Positions 47,597-58,676 of a stretch of DNA of 64,000 nt are shown here, one piece after another. The notes under the pieces are model-generated. The model worked only from the letters and a program-made list of their open reading frames with translations, had not been told where the DNA came from and ran no database searches. Numbering within the stretch: position 1 is the stretch's first letter; each line of letters starts with the position of its first letter. The translations under genes were made by a program, and so were the position numbers. Location of the stretch: assembly GCA_004352715.1 (NCBI GenBank), contig SCFE01000098.1:372165-436164 (forward strand), in the 5' to 3' direction. This stretch comes from Hofstenia miamia. Its lineage: Eukaryota > Xenacoelomorpha > Acoela.

Positions 47597-48160
47597 CTAA
47601 ACCTTGGAAGGAGTAACTATCATTGGGTCTAACCCTAACTCTAAATCGAAGAAAGTATTAGTCCCGGGGCTTAGCTTTTTGCATTTCTCCATGTTAGTAT
47701 GCATCCTGTTCCAAAATTCTGGTTTCCAAGCTTTATCTAATATAGTTGGGGTGTCAGATGGGAATTCGTTACTTTTTTCAGAAGCTTGGTTACTTTTTCC
47801 ATCCAAGCCTCAAATCCCCTTGGAAAACGTACTAAAAACCTGACATTTTTGACCCTATATGAATCGGGAGATGCAACTCTTGGTTTCATGATTCATGTAG
47901 ATTTGGATGAACCATTCATGACTTTCATACAGCAAATATTTTCCTTAAAGATGAAAAAAATTATTTTATTCGTTTTTCCATGATTGCCACAAACACATTG
48001 CAAATTAAAAAAATTACTTTGAAATTTTTTAAGTGCGTTATATGGAATTGCTTTTCCTGAACAACACTTCTCTTCAATGGTAAAAAATGACCGTACCGTT
48101 TTTGAAAAAATTGTACTATTGGGGTAAAATAGACAAATATCAAAAACTGATGATGCCAAT
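47597..48160 (-). pseudogene. Unrecognised coding remnant joined to the dispersed repeat
   Basis: Two minus-strand frames in series: 48159-47893 (includes SFFTIEEKCCSGKAIPYNAL and LQCVCGNHGKTNK) and 47806-47597 (includes LDKAWKPEFWNRMHTNMEKC and FFDLELGLDPMIV). Their residue mix looks coding rather than random, with a CC...C.C pattern in the first. Between them another frame reads VRFLVRFPRGFEAWMEKV. Copy 2 of the dispersed repeat (48170-48510) runs straight into it on the same strand, so the two may be parts of one element. I cannot assign a family. Confidence 0.3.
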
Positions 48161-48169
48161 AGTGAACAA

Positions 48170-48508
48170 AATGTTGAAAAATTGGGTTTTATTTTTACAA
48201 GTTAGCATTAGTATCTGTAATTATGTTTTTGCAAAACATCACCTTTTAATTTGATCATGTCTTTATATCTTTGTTCCAAACTGTTGAATGCAATAGTAAC
48301 AAAAAATCAATTTTGGATACATTGTTAATTCAAACATTTGTAATGCATTTGATCATAATAAAACAATTTTTCATAAAAGTTTTTCTATATATACTCATAT
48401 AACCAATAATATGTAAATTGAATCCAATCGCAAAAATATACTGAAGTACACAGTTTTTAATGGGATTTTTCATATTTTTTTGAATATTGACTGGTGTTGT
48501 TCCACTAG

Positions 48509-48510
<2 letters not shown>
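48170..48510 (-). repeat. Dispersed (AT)n-bounded repeat, copy 2
   Basis: Read on the minus strand it starts at (AT)n (48511-48540), then TTTCTAGTGGAACAACACC, CATTAAAAACTGTGTACTTC, GGTGATGTTTTGCAAAAACA and TTTGTTCACTATTGG. It aligns along its length with copy 3 with scattered substitutions. Confidence 0.85.
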
Positions 48511-48543
<33 letters not shown>

Positions 48544-49530
48544 TATCTGCTTTGAATTCTCAAATATATGCCAATTCATTTTGAGGTTTGTTATCAATTA
48601 CTATGCGAACAATTTCATTGCTTGTATAAATTAACATCGAAGTATTGTCTGAAATAATTTGCTTCAACAAATCATTAGAAATTAATTACCTGAAATTGTT
48701 TTTAACTGGTCAGTGGAGAATCAGTCACAAGAGATGTTTGATTGACAAATGAGTTGTCATACTTTTAATGTGAGATTCATCCAAAGTTCCCTGAAAGGCA
48801 GTTACAATAGCAGTTCTATTAATATTTAATTTACAAATCCATTAACAATTGTGGAATTCGCTTTTAATGGGAGCAGATTTTTTTTAAAGTATTTTATCCA
48901 ATTTACTAATATAAACAAATAAAAATTGTTCTAATAAATGTCTATACATTTTTTAAAAAGCATCTCCCTTTTAATATTTAACGCAATAAGTAACTGTAAA
49001 TTTCTTGCGCATTCAGCTGTGGCAACGACGTAATTCATTCAAAAGAATTTCGCCTACTACTGACTAAAGAAGATGTGCATTTAATAGTCTCATTAAAATA
49101 CTTTCAACTATTAGTGAAATGATAATATACTGAAAAGTAAAAGGATGACAATATTAAACTTCAAACTTGAGTTACATCCTATGAAAATCTTAAGCGCTTC
49201 CTTACTTTTTTTCTAAAATGAGAATTTCTTCTAATTTCACATTAGTCATATTTGCCTTTGGGTGTACTTTACAATGGATAATTTTTCTTATCATAACCTA
49301 AAAAATATATTATAATGGACGTTGCAAATATGCTACTCAGATAACATATAATGTTTGCATCTAGCAAGTTTATATCAATATTTCATATTTTAGCATTTCA
49401 CTATGTGATAATTAGAGTCGACATGGATTTCTTATGAAAAATTTCTTCAGGTTTTAGGAAAATATGATGTCGTACAAATGACTTTGAAGTAAATGAAGGA
49501 CAAGTCAATGACTGCCAGCTCTCTCTTTTG

Positions 49531-49566
49531 CACAGCGGTCCTAATCTTAATCCAGTTGAAAATGGC
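49531..49566 (+). pseudogene. Tc1-like transposase scrap
   Basis: The frame HSGPNLNPVENG matches the SPDLNPIEN motif that carries the last catalytic residue of Tc1 transposases. A stop follows at once and nothing upstream is recognisable. Confidence 0.4.
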
Positions 49567-52500
49567 TGATTTTTAGTCTTGCTAAACTCTATTTTTCATG
49601 AATACATACATTTCTGGATAAAGTGCATAAGTGGTAGATCTACATGTAGTCGAAATAGTATTTAGTTCATAGATGAACATTTACGTATATGTCTTTACAA
49701 TCCCTTCAAGCAGATCTTTTAAATTTTAAACAGCTAAAGATAGTTAAAATCTCTTGTAATTACAGATATATTGTTCAGGTAGTAGTTGATTAAAATGCCT
49801 CGATATTCTCAAAATTTCAAACAAATCATTGGGATGCATTTTACAAAAAAACAAAGGTCTTCCTTAGCGAGATACACCAAGTTCAGTCCATCAAAAAGCT
49901 CGCTCAAAACTGGAAGAAAGGTCTTTAGTTGCAGCATCTTCACCTTTTATGACTCCAGAGAACTAAAAAAGAAGGCGCAAATGTTCTCAAATGTATCGAA
50001 TGATTCAATCAAATATTATCTGATCCGAAATTGATTACATTGAAGAATTTCTGTGCCGATGTCGAAACAAACTTTAATTAATTCATATTAAAGCACACTT
50101 TCTTTCTGCCGAACAAAATTGAAGCAATCTTTTTTGGATTTGAAAGTGCAGTCCTCATGGATGACTAAGATTAAGCTTAATCAACGAAGGAGACATTATC
50201 AGGAGTGGATGCCGAAATATTTTTTTGATGAAGCCCAAGGTAAAATAAAATTTATAATTATATATCACAAATCAACAAATAAAAGAATCATATTTATGTG
50301 GTGTTATACTATAAGAAACATTTATTGAAACCAATTTTTAAAAATTATTGCCAACATTGGTTCTTTCGCAAAATTTACTTGAGAACGAAAGAATCTGAAA
50401 AGCTGGATATGATATATTGAGAGCGGGAGGCCTGGAAAAATCTTAAATTGAGAGATTTCCCAATCAATGTGGAGGTGTTGGCGGGCCTGTAATCACATAG
50501 AAATACTGTTTGTTTCTTATTTTGAAAATGTATCTCAATTAAATATTGGGGCATATCGGATATGTATTCTTCTACGTCTAGAGCACAAAAAGTATGTGTT
50601 TTATTTATTGCATTTTTCTTAAGTTTTTATAGCATATTGCAATCAAATGCCTAAATTTCCTAAGTGTCTTCCTGTTCCAGCCCATCTTTCACGTGAAATA
50701 TCTTTGGACTTACTTACATTCAGCTCTTGATTAAGCTTTCATGCATGGTTGTACTTGCTCATTTTGAAAATTTTAAGTGTGTGCTAGCAATCAGAACTTT
50801 GCTAATCTTTGTCTTTGTATTAACTGGGGTTATACATACATTTATAATGACTCTGATTAATTTTAAATTGTATTTTTTCAGATTTTTTCTATTTTTTCAT
50901 TATTTAGGTTAAATTAGACTTCCTAAATCTTGTTTTAAAAAAGGTAACTTGCTTAAACCAGTCCCAAGAATTTGAAGCAGATTGAAACGCCATAAGAAAA
51001 TTTAGACTCACATACAAAAGTCATGGCGTAATAAAATACTCTCTACTTCATCATCATAAACGTATAATGGACCCATTTTTTGTTCCACGTATTTAAACAA
51101 GCTAAGTGTTTTTAAGTACACATTTTTTAGGGTCTCTCCTTCTTTTGATTTATCTCAAATTTTTAAAAAATGGTAGTTGATCAATCTTGTTTAAAGCTTT
51201 TAATTCACAGACGCATATGCTCTAGCGGAGTATGATATGTAAAAATAGCTCAGTATCCTGTTTTGGAATAGTAGTTTGGCGATGATAATATTGGCGTTTA
51301 CTACAACTTTGTAGGAAACGCAATGACGTGGTGATAGTTTCGCTGAAATTGCTATTGGCGATCGACCCTAGAAGCAAAATACTTCCTTCGGATCATTCCT
51401 TGCAAATTTTGCTCTGGGTCAAAATATTACAAATTAAAACAAATCCGGGCTTTCTCGAGGCCATAAATAGTGGGCTGTCGCTGGCAAAGACCTTAGAAAG
51501 CAATACATTCTATGCTTATTAAAAAGATTGCATAACCCTAAATAACCCAGGAATTTCTTACAATTTGTGATGGTTTCTATAATAAATTTTTTAACGTTCA
51601 TGATAGAGACTTCTTATTTTGCCTAAAAAACGTCATTCACTCTTCATTTTACGATTTTATAGTAATTCTATGCAGGCCTATTTTATATACAAAAAAGAAT
51701 GTCAGTTTTTAAAGTCATGTTGTGAAATTGCAGTAAGTTTACTATTTATTTATAGTGTATTAGTGCTTGATGCTGCCTTTACCGTATATTCCATAAGCTT
51801 AATAGGCTTCTAATCTGCTTGATTTTACCTAGAAACCTCAATGTACCAATAAGTATTCTTTAGCTTTTGGATAAAACACTAGTGTATCATAAAGCTCTAG
51901 ATAGATGCTTGTATCAAAACTTTGATTTAAAGCCAACCAGATGACCAATTATTTCCGGTTAATCACAAAACTTGTTTAAAATGAGGCCAATTATCTGGTA
52001 ATAGCAAATCCGTCTTTGCCTTAAAGCTTAGCATTTTTCTAATTGCAATGTTTTGATGGCAAATTTTTGCGTTAGGTATCTAATTCTTCCAGGCAGTTGA
52101 AGTCAGTGAAGATCATTTATGAATTCCATGTGTGCATTTGACATAGGATGTTTTCTAGTGGTCCTTATAATATCATTTTACCATTTGTTCTTGATGAAAG
52201 AAATGCAATATGCTCCACTAGAGTTAAAATTCCTCAACAATAATCACATTGCAATGTGTTTGAATCATCATGCCTATTAAGCCACAAATCTACCAATAAT
52301 ATGTGGAATTGTAGGAAGTTTTGAAACTAATTTAATGGCATTTCAACTGTTAGGCCTAATTTGTGATTTAGTCACTTTTAAGTAGGTGCAGTCCTAGAAT
52401 GCTTTCAATGGATTGTGGTTCAAATACTTTTTATATTATTACATAAGTATTAGTTGAAATTTATGCAAAATCAAATATCTTTCAAAAATTGTCATGATTT

Positions 52501-52806
52501 TTGAGATTATCCACAAAAATGTTAAGGTATATATATATATATATATATATGTGAACATGACAGCTAATATTAGTCTTTTAGGGAAATTTTGAGTAACAGA
52601 AAACTTTGAAAATAAGGGTTTTTATCTTGTGAAAACCACTAAAAATTTATTTATATTTCAATATTTTCAAAAAGTATAGACAGTTTTGAAAATAAGAATA
52701 TAATGTGAGGTACATAGAGATGGAAGAGGAGTGTGGACAGCAGTTACCTCTGTTTTGATAACAAATAAGATTATTAAAGAAACTTAGTATATTTAACCTT
52801 TTTATG

Positions 52807-52876
52807 TAAAACTTAGATAAAGAGCATGACGAAATTTAATATAAAACTTAGATAAAGAGCATGACGAAATTTAATA
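52807..52876. repeat. 35-bp tandem duplication
   Basis: A unit starting TAAAACTTAGATAAAGAGC occurs at 52807 and again at 52842 with no difference seen. Confidence 0.9.
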
Positions 52877-52916
52877 TTTCATGAAAAATTATATTATTAA
52901 ACCTATTTTTATGCTN

Positions 52917-53300
52917 AGCATCTCTAATAAAATCAGTCAATAATCAAAAAATTCGAAAAATGCCATTAAAAACTGTGTATTTCAGTACATTATTGCGATT
53001 GGATTGAATTTTATGTCATTTACATCTTATTGGTTACATGAGTATATACAAAAGTTCTATGAAAAATTATTTTATTATGATCAGATGCATTACAAGTGTT
53101 TTAATTAACAATGTATCAAATCTTGATTTTTTGTTAATATTGCATGCAACAGTTGGGAACAAAGATATAAAGATATAATCAAAGTTAACGGTGATGTTTT
53201 GCAAAAAATATTACAGATACTGACTTGTAATAATAAAACCAAATTTTTCAACAATATAATATACTTTTGCTTTAGTTTTAATTTCTCTTTTGTTCACTAT
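52917..53300 (+). repeat. Dispersed (AT)n-bounded repeat, copy 3 (longest)
   Basis: Runs from just after the single N at 52916 to (AT)n at about 53299. Order: AAAATCAGTCAATAATC, CATTAAAAACTGTGTATTTC, GATTGGATTGAATTTTATG, AATGTATCAAATCTTGA, GGTGATGTTTTGCAAA, TTTTGTTCACTATATA. No ORF. It serves as the reference copy. Confidence 0.88.
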
Positions 53301-53301
53301 A

Positions 53302-53345
<44 letters not shown>

Positions 53346-53376
53346 ACTTGTTCTTTAGTTAAAAGGAACTTTGTAA

Positions 53377-53413
<37 letters not shown>

Positions 53414-53551
53414 NNNNNNNNNNNNNNNNNNNNNNNNNNNNNNNNNNNNNNNNNNNNNNNNNNNNNNNNNNNNNNNNNNNNNNNNNNNNNNNNNNNNNNN
53501 NNNNNNNNNNNNNNNNNNNNNNNNNNNNNNNNNNNNNNNNNNNNNNNNNNN
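53414..53551. other. Assembly gap inside (AT)n
   Basis: 138 Ns between (AT)n tracts, themselves between copies 3 and 4 of the dispersed repeat. Confidence 0.95.
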
Positions 53552-53583
<32 letters not shown>

Positions 53584-53584
<1 letters not shown>

Positions 53585-53695
53585 TATCAACAAAGAAAGT
53601 ATTTCTAGTCAAATATAACCAGTCAATAATAAAAAATATGAAGAATTCGAAAGAATGTCATTAAAAACTGCGTATTTCAACATATTTTTGAAAGT
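53584..53695 (+). repeat. Dispersed (AT)n-bounded repeat, copy 4 (5' end only)
   Basis: After (AT)n it reads CAACAAAGAAAGTATTTCTA, ACCAGTCAATAATAAA, CATTAAAAACTGCGTATTTC, then diverges from the other copies near 53695. It shows the complete (AT)n-side terminus. Confidence 0.8.
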
Positions 53696-54011
53696 TCATT
53701 TACCATAGTAATGTATCCTAGAAAATCTAGAGTGCATTGAAAATAGCCAATAAATTTTTAGAGTTTCAACATTATCAGTAAGCCTGTTGATGCCCTGGAT
53801 AATTTATTTGGTGAAAGCTTTTGGGGCATATCGCCTCCTCCTCTATGTGATTGGTCATAATAGAAAACGTGAATGGATGAAATCTATAGCTATGGAAATA
53901 AGATGGCCAACAAGCAAAGAATAGCTTAAAGGAAGATAAATTAGAGCAAATATTGAATTAAACAGAGATAAAGAGTGGTACAGAAATGAATTCGACAGTT
54001 TGGAACATAAT

Positions 54012-54245
54012 CATAGTGAAAATTGATGTTTTGCCAAAATATAATTACAAATCTAATGCTGACTTGTAATAATAAGACCAAATTTCTGCATACATACTCA
54101 TATATTAATAATATGTTAATGATATAAAATTGAATTCGATCGCACTAATATGTTGAAATACACAGTTTTTAACAGTATTTTCCAAATTCTTCATATTTTC
54201 TTATTATTGATTGATTTTATTTGACTAGAAACTCCTTCTTTGGTG

Positions 54246-54247
<2 letters not shown>
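54012..54247 (-). repeat. Dispersed (AT)n-bounded repeat, copy 5
   Basis: Read on the minus strand from (AT)n: CACCAAAGAAGGAGTTTCTA, AATCAATCAATAATAAG, TAAAAACTGTGTATTTCAAC, ATTGATGTTTTGCC reversed at the far end. It lacks an internal ~90-bp block and the ATAAAGAT segment present in copy 3. Its (AT)n terminus is shared with the left end of the Tc1 element at 54280. Confidence 0.82.
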
Positions 54248-54279
<32 letters not shown>

Positions 54280-54284
<5 letters not shown>

Positions 54285-55485
54285 GGCCAAAAAGTTTGGG
54301 AACAGTAACCTGTCTAAAGCGTGTTTTATGCTATTTCCTGGAAACTTCGTAAAATTCCTGGAATTCTCAATTTTTTCTTAGAATTTACAACAGATTCATT
54401 TAGGCAATCAAATTAACACAACCTTAGATTTATACACAATACATTTTTACTGAAAAAGCACTATCATTATTGTTTGAAATATGGTCCGTGGTAGGGAAAT
54501 TTCACCAACAAGGCGTGCTCAAATTCATATCTTGTACGAGGAGGCCTACAATTATCGCGCTATAGCTGTTAGAATGAGCGTGTCCGTATCTTCAGTATCC
54601 AGAAGTGTTACTCGTTATCAGCATCGGCAAAAAAATTTCCTCTCACAAGCGGTTTGGAAGACCAAAAGTGACAACGCCTCAGACTGACAGTCTCATTCAC
54701 TGGTATGTCGTCAATCAACCATTCTCTTCATCTTCTGAAGTCAAAGGAAATCTAGGTGAATGTATCAACACACACCATTAGGCTTCGATTGAATACTACC
54801 TTTGACCTTCCATTGTGCAAACCTGCAGCCAAACCCCGATTGTCTTCAAAGATTATTCGAGACCGGTTGTGCTTCTGCAGCCAATACCAACACTACAACC
54901 CTGAGATGTGGCATCAAGAAATGTTTAGTGACGAATCCAAGATTTGCCAGTTTACATCATACCGGCCACACGCTTGACGACCAAGAAACCAAAGATTCAC
55001 CACACGTTACATGCAACAAACTGTCCGCTCATCATTTTCTGTGATGATTTGGGGTGCTATAACTACGAATGGGCGTGCTGGTCTGCATTTTTTTCCTCAC
55101 AACTAGACAGTCACAGTCAAAGGCTATCTCAAAATAATTCAGGAGAAAGTTCCCATGTTCTGCAGCTTCGCGAAACACCTGTACTACAACAAGATGGTGG
55201 TCCTTGCCACAGCGCCAAAGTTGTGAAACAGTGGATTGCATCACAAGACTTTCGCTGCTTGAGAACTGGCCAGACCTCAACGTCATAGAAAATTGCTGGA
55301 ATCACATCAAAAATTGTCTGAGGAAGCGCCAATGCACATCAATCGACGATCTGAAGGAGCAAATTGAAGTGGTATGGTGCACAGAGATTACTGATTATTA
55401 TTGTAGCAAGCTGGTAGAGTCAATGTCAAATCGCATTTGGCCAATAATGGCGGACATACAAAATATTAGTGAGTTTTTCTGAATT
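54280..55485 (+). pseudogene. Tc1-like transposon with a frameshifted transposase
   Basis: The left terminus ACTGGCCAAAAAGTTTGGG (from about 54281), typical of Tc1 elements, sits directly on an (AT)n tract. The transposase starts at ATG 54481: GREISPTRRAQIHILYEEAY and VRMSVSVSSVSRSVTRYQ form the HTH. A shift at about 54640-54700 leads to the frame with MFSDESKICQF (first catalytic Asp, DE motif), then WGAITTNGRAG in another frame, then LQQDGGPCHSAKVVKQW (second Asp), and after one more shift NWPDLNVIENCWNHIKN (last Glu). The spacing fits DD34E. Four frame changes make it dead. The frame ends at TGA 55480-55482. The right terminus was not found; it may lie in the gap at 55581. Confidence 0.85.
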
Positions 55486-55530
55486 AACTATTTACTTTCT
55501 AAACGGTGTTATCATATTGTTTCTACATTG

Positions 55531-55561
<31 letters not shown>

Positions 55562-55580
55562 ACATGACAGCTAATATTAG

Positions 55581-55760
55581 NNNNNNNNNNNNNNNNNNNN
55601 NNNNNNNNNNNNNNNNNNNNNNNNNNNNNNNNNNNNNNNNNNNNNNNNNNNNNNNNNNNNNNNNNNNNNNNNNNNNNNNNNNNNNNNNNNNNNNNNNNNN
55701 NNNNNNNNNNNNNNNNNNNNNNNNNNNNNNNNNNNNNNNNNNNNNNNNNNNNNNNNNNNN
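55581..55760. other. Assembly gap beside (AT)n
   Basis: 180 Ns. The 23 bp before it (GTGAACATGACAGCTAATAT and three more bases) also follow the (AT)n at 52551, which hints at a misjoined contig edge. Confidence 0.9.
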
Positions 55761-55802
<42 letters not shown>

Positions 55803-56051
55803 CACTGCATATTAAAAGCAGGTGTGGATTTCTACAGGGGTCAAGATCTATGGTAACATCCACTTTTGGGTACCAGACCCTGGTTAAACATCCACAAAAA
55901 TTTCTTGAAACACATGCTTGAGATATTTGAACACTATTTTAGTGCGCATAAATGCGATTTCTTCTTACAAGAAAAGTGCTTCTGAGAAGGCTTGATATAA
56001 GAATTACAGTACATATATGGATGCATTGGTAGATAGATATATGTAAACTAA

Positions 56052-56069
56052 TTTATTTCTTTTTTTATT
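56052..56069 (-). terminator. Poly(A) signals of the BPI/LBP-like gene
   Basis: Two AATAAA hexamers on the minus strand, at 56069-56064 and 56057-56052, about 50-70 bp after the stop codon at 56123-56121. Confidence 0.6.
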
Positions 56070-56120
56070 TGAACTAATTTACAAATTAAATTGTATATTT
56101 TAAAGAAAAGGTTTCGTAAT

Positions 56121-57068
56121 TTAAAAAAGATTTAGCTTAATAACATTGTATATAACATCGGTTGAAACTTGGATATATCCTGGAATAACTCTGCTATATG
56201 CGTTTCTAAGTGAGAAATAATCTGATTCAGGAAACGAAAACCCATTTTTCATTTCTTCATTTGCAAATGGAATAATGAAATAGTTAAAAATTACATCAAT
56301 GCACATACTGAGCTTGGAAATGGAAAATCGTCCAAACTTTGTTTGCGTTAGTTGACTGGTATGGTCAAAGTCGTGGAGATTAACACGAATTGTCAAGTTT
56401 TTGGCCGAGTTGGCAAGACTAACATCGAATTTGATGGAGGAATTTATTAATAACGTAAAAGCGCACTCCGTTCGTCTCTCAATGATAAATTTTGCGGTAG
56501 TTAAAAGATACAGTACGGCAGATTCCCTTTTAAACTCAATCCTTGGAGACTCTTTCGCGGCAACTTCAACGACTAGGTCTTCTTTTTTGTAAAATTTGTA
56601 CAACTCCGGTATGACAAAACGAAATTGAGCAGTATTGAGGGAAAAAACTTTCTTGATATCATCATCAATCATGGATTTGTTTAAATTTATAAAGAAAAAA
56701 TTGTTAAGATAATATCCATAAATAAAATTATTAACAACTGATTGTGATATGAATGCAATCATTTGGGAGCCTTGTGAGTTTGCTATCATTGGCTTAGAAG
56801 CGGCAATATCATTGGAACTCGAGTTAGTCGCAACGTCGTCGATGTAGAGCTCACAAATTAATTGGATGTTTGCCATGCCTTTATTTATCTTAATTGCTTT
56901 AGCAAGTTTGAAATCAAGAGATTCTCTTGCACCTATCGGAATGCTCCAAAAGAAAGATTGTACGAGGTTGTTCATCTTTTCATGAATAGTGTCAATAAGA
57001 AAAGCGCATCCGTGTTTTCTGAGGAGAAAGTTCTGAAGCTCTTTTGAAAAACATTGACTTTGTCCATA
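56121..57068 (-). CDS. BPI/LBP-family lipid-binding protein, exon 2 (C-terminal barrel)
   Basis: Encodes residues 179-493. The acceptor GTTTAG precedes 57068 (the TAG is itself a stop in frame, so the frame cannot extend further up) and the exon is phase 0, fitting the donor of exon 1. It opens YGQSQCFSKELQNFLLRKHG and C199, the expected partner of Cys157 for the one disulfide conserved in BPI and LBP. The C-terminal barrel motifs follow: GSQMIAFISQSVVNNFIYGY, LNTAQFRFVIPELYKFY, FGRFSISKL, GFSFPESDYFSLRNAY and GYIQVSTDVIYN, each matching the BPI2 domain (f.iSe...Ns, lnT..l...iPel...yP, f.v..L......P..N..l..GfplP, gyl...tDv.y). The stop is TAA at 56123-56121. The family binds lipid A and other lipids in secretions and granules. 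Ligand and role here are inferred from the family only. Confidence 0.9.
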   Translation of the reverse strand, partial: YGQSQCFSKELQNFLLRKHGCAFLIDTIHEKMNNLVQSFFWSIPIGARESLDFKLAKAIKINKGMANIQLICELYIDDVATNSSSNDIAASKPMIANSQGSQMIAFISQSVVNNFIYGYYLNNFFFINLNKSMIDDDIKKVFSLNTAQFRFVIPELYKFYKKEDLVVEVAAKESPRIEFKRESAVLYLLTTAKFIIERRTECAFTLLINSSIKFDVSLANSAKNLTIRVNLHDFDHTSQLTQTKFGRFSISKLSMCIDVIFNYFIIPFANEEMKNGFSFPESDYFSLRNAYSRVIPGYIQVSTDVIYNVIKLNLF

Positions 57069-57766
57069 CTAAACATTTTTACAAATAAATATATTTAGCA
57101 AATGATTACAGTAACAACAAATATAAAATCGGTAATAACAAGTCTTTGGAAAGATGACAAAGTAGAAATCTTTGCAATTATTGGATTGGCTTGGCGCAAT
57201 TGGACATTTTCTATTTATGATTGACTTCATAGAAATTTACCTAAGAGCCAAAATAATTTAACGATTCTAGTTTTTAGGAAACGGGTAAGACTCGATCAGA
57301 AAAAAATTTAGCTTGCATTGTATCCAGTTGGGCACAGATGTACAAGCTCTTTATCTGTGTCTATAGAAATCTAGCAAACATAGAGTATCATTTATACATA
57401 AAAGCATGAAGCCCAAAAAATGGCCTACAAGATTTGATTGATATTCCGGAAAATTTATTGAAGGATTTTCAAAAACTTTTAACACAACTCAAATTTATCC
57501 TTGAAAAATTAACCTACTAGCACACGATATTTAAGAAAGTTTAGCTTTAAGGTCCCTGACACCGCATTCTTTACATTGAAATGTTTATAAATATGCTAAA
57601 AAATTTTGAAATAGCACATTTAAATAATCAGGGAACACATCTTTAAGAAGCAAGAAAACTAAGGAGCAAGGAGAAACTCTGCATCTTATGAATTTAATAA
57701 AATTCTTATGGTAAGTTTAGACTCAACCCTAATCCTCACAACTTTTTTATGCAGGTTGGTCTCACA

Positions 57767-58100
57767 AGAGGGGGGGGGGTAAAAATACCCCAGATTTATT
57801 TTTGATATATGAATGCTAGTTATGAAGTTTGGCACATAGGTGTAGTAATGACTAAAGGCATATGAATTTGTAGTTATTAATGCTGATGTCAGCATTTTTT
57901 TGTCTATGTCTAGTCATTTTTATATTTCTATATTAAAATAAATGTCAATCACCGTTGACCATTCACCCTAAAATTTTCACAAAATGTGTAAAAACAAATT
58001 TAACTTGGCGAAAAGTTCAACCAAATTTTCAAATTTGAATTAAAAAGAGTTATTGTTAAAAATTCGCCTGGGGTAAATTTACCCCTCCCCTCCCCCTTTT
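57767..58100. mobile_element. Possible small inverted-repeat element in the intron
   Basis: The left side AAGAGGGGGGGGGGTAAAAA then TACCCCAG faces an inverted right side AAGGGGGAGGGGAGGGG then TAAATTTACCCCAGGC. Both ends thus share G-rich + GGGGTA..A..TACCCCAG, about 30 bp. The interior is AT-rich. No clear target-site duplication was seen. Confidence 0.45.
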
Positions 58101-58658
58101 AAAGAATAGAGTTAATGTCCAAAATTCTAAAGTTTTGAAAATATGTGTATAACAAATTTAGAGATATTAAAAATCTCAAAAATATTAATGACATAATTAT
58201 TAAGATTTTACTTCCATTACTTACATGACCTAAATATAGTGGTAGCAGTTTGTTAGTAAGTTTGAAAATATGAAACAGATGTTTTGGACCAAAGGCAACA
58301 TTGTAAATTTTACGATGCGGGTTTTTTTGCTTTACACAACATATAGTGTTGTATTGTATACACAACAAAGTTTAAAATTCTACATAGAACAATGCAATAT
58401 GTTGTACACAATACAACTGCAAGCCTATTAGAAATAGAGGTGTCGTTTATCGAAACAATTGGGGAGGACAATTGCATTTATCCTAACTGTTTAAAAAATT
58501 ATGATTTTGAATTCCCACAACTTTGCCAATGCAAGAAAAAGGAACTTTTTGGTTCCAACAGACATTTGTATAAATTTTGTATGAAATTGTAAAATTTTTC
58601 ACTGAATGTTTTATAGATGTATGAAAATCTAGGAGAATCAGCTTTGTTAGTTTTTGTT

Positions 58659-58676
58659 TTAGGGTTAGGGTTAGGA
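58659..58676 (+). repeat. Short interstitial TTAGGG run
   Basis: TTAGGGTTAGGGTTAGGA: two exact telomere-type units and one with a final mismatch. Confidence 0.7.

Larger units (their letters stand above)
48541..52915. other. No gene recognised; one Tc1 scrap
   Basis: AT-rich. Holds a small Tc1-like scrap (49531-49566), a frame of 82 codons at 49786-50034 beginning MPRYSQNFKQ that I cannot assign, (AT)n at about 52530-52550 and a 35-bp tandem duplication at 52807-52876. Confidence 0.35.

Noticed and set aside
49786-50034. 82-codon frame starting MPRYSQNFKQ
   Set aside because: The start resembles some transposase N-termini, but no HTH pattern follows and neighbouring frames are equally plausible.
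53199-53664. Overlapping ORFs with long Ile-Tyr repeats here and at 602-865, 11837-12085, 37815-38393 and 55492-55863
   Set aside because: They are translations of (AT)n tracts and N runs, in several frames and both strands at once; not coding.
58392-58592. 66-codon + strand frame with six Cys in the BPI/LBP intron
   Set aside because: No family pattern, no splice or promoter context, and lies within an intron of the opposite strand.
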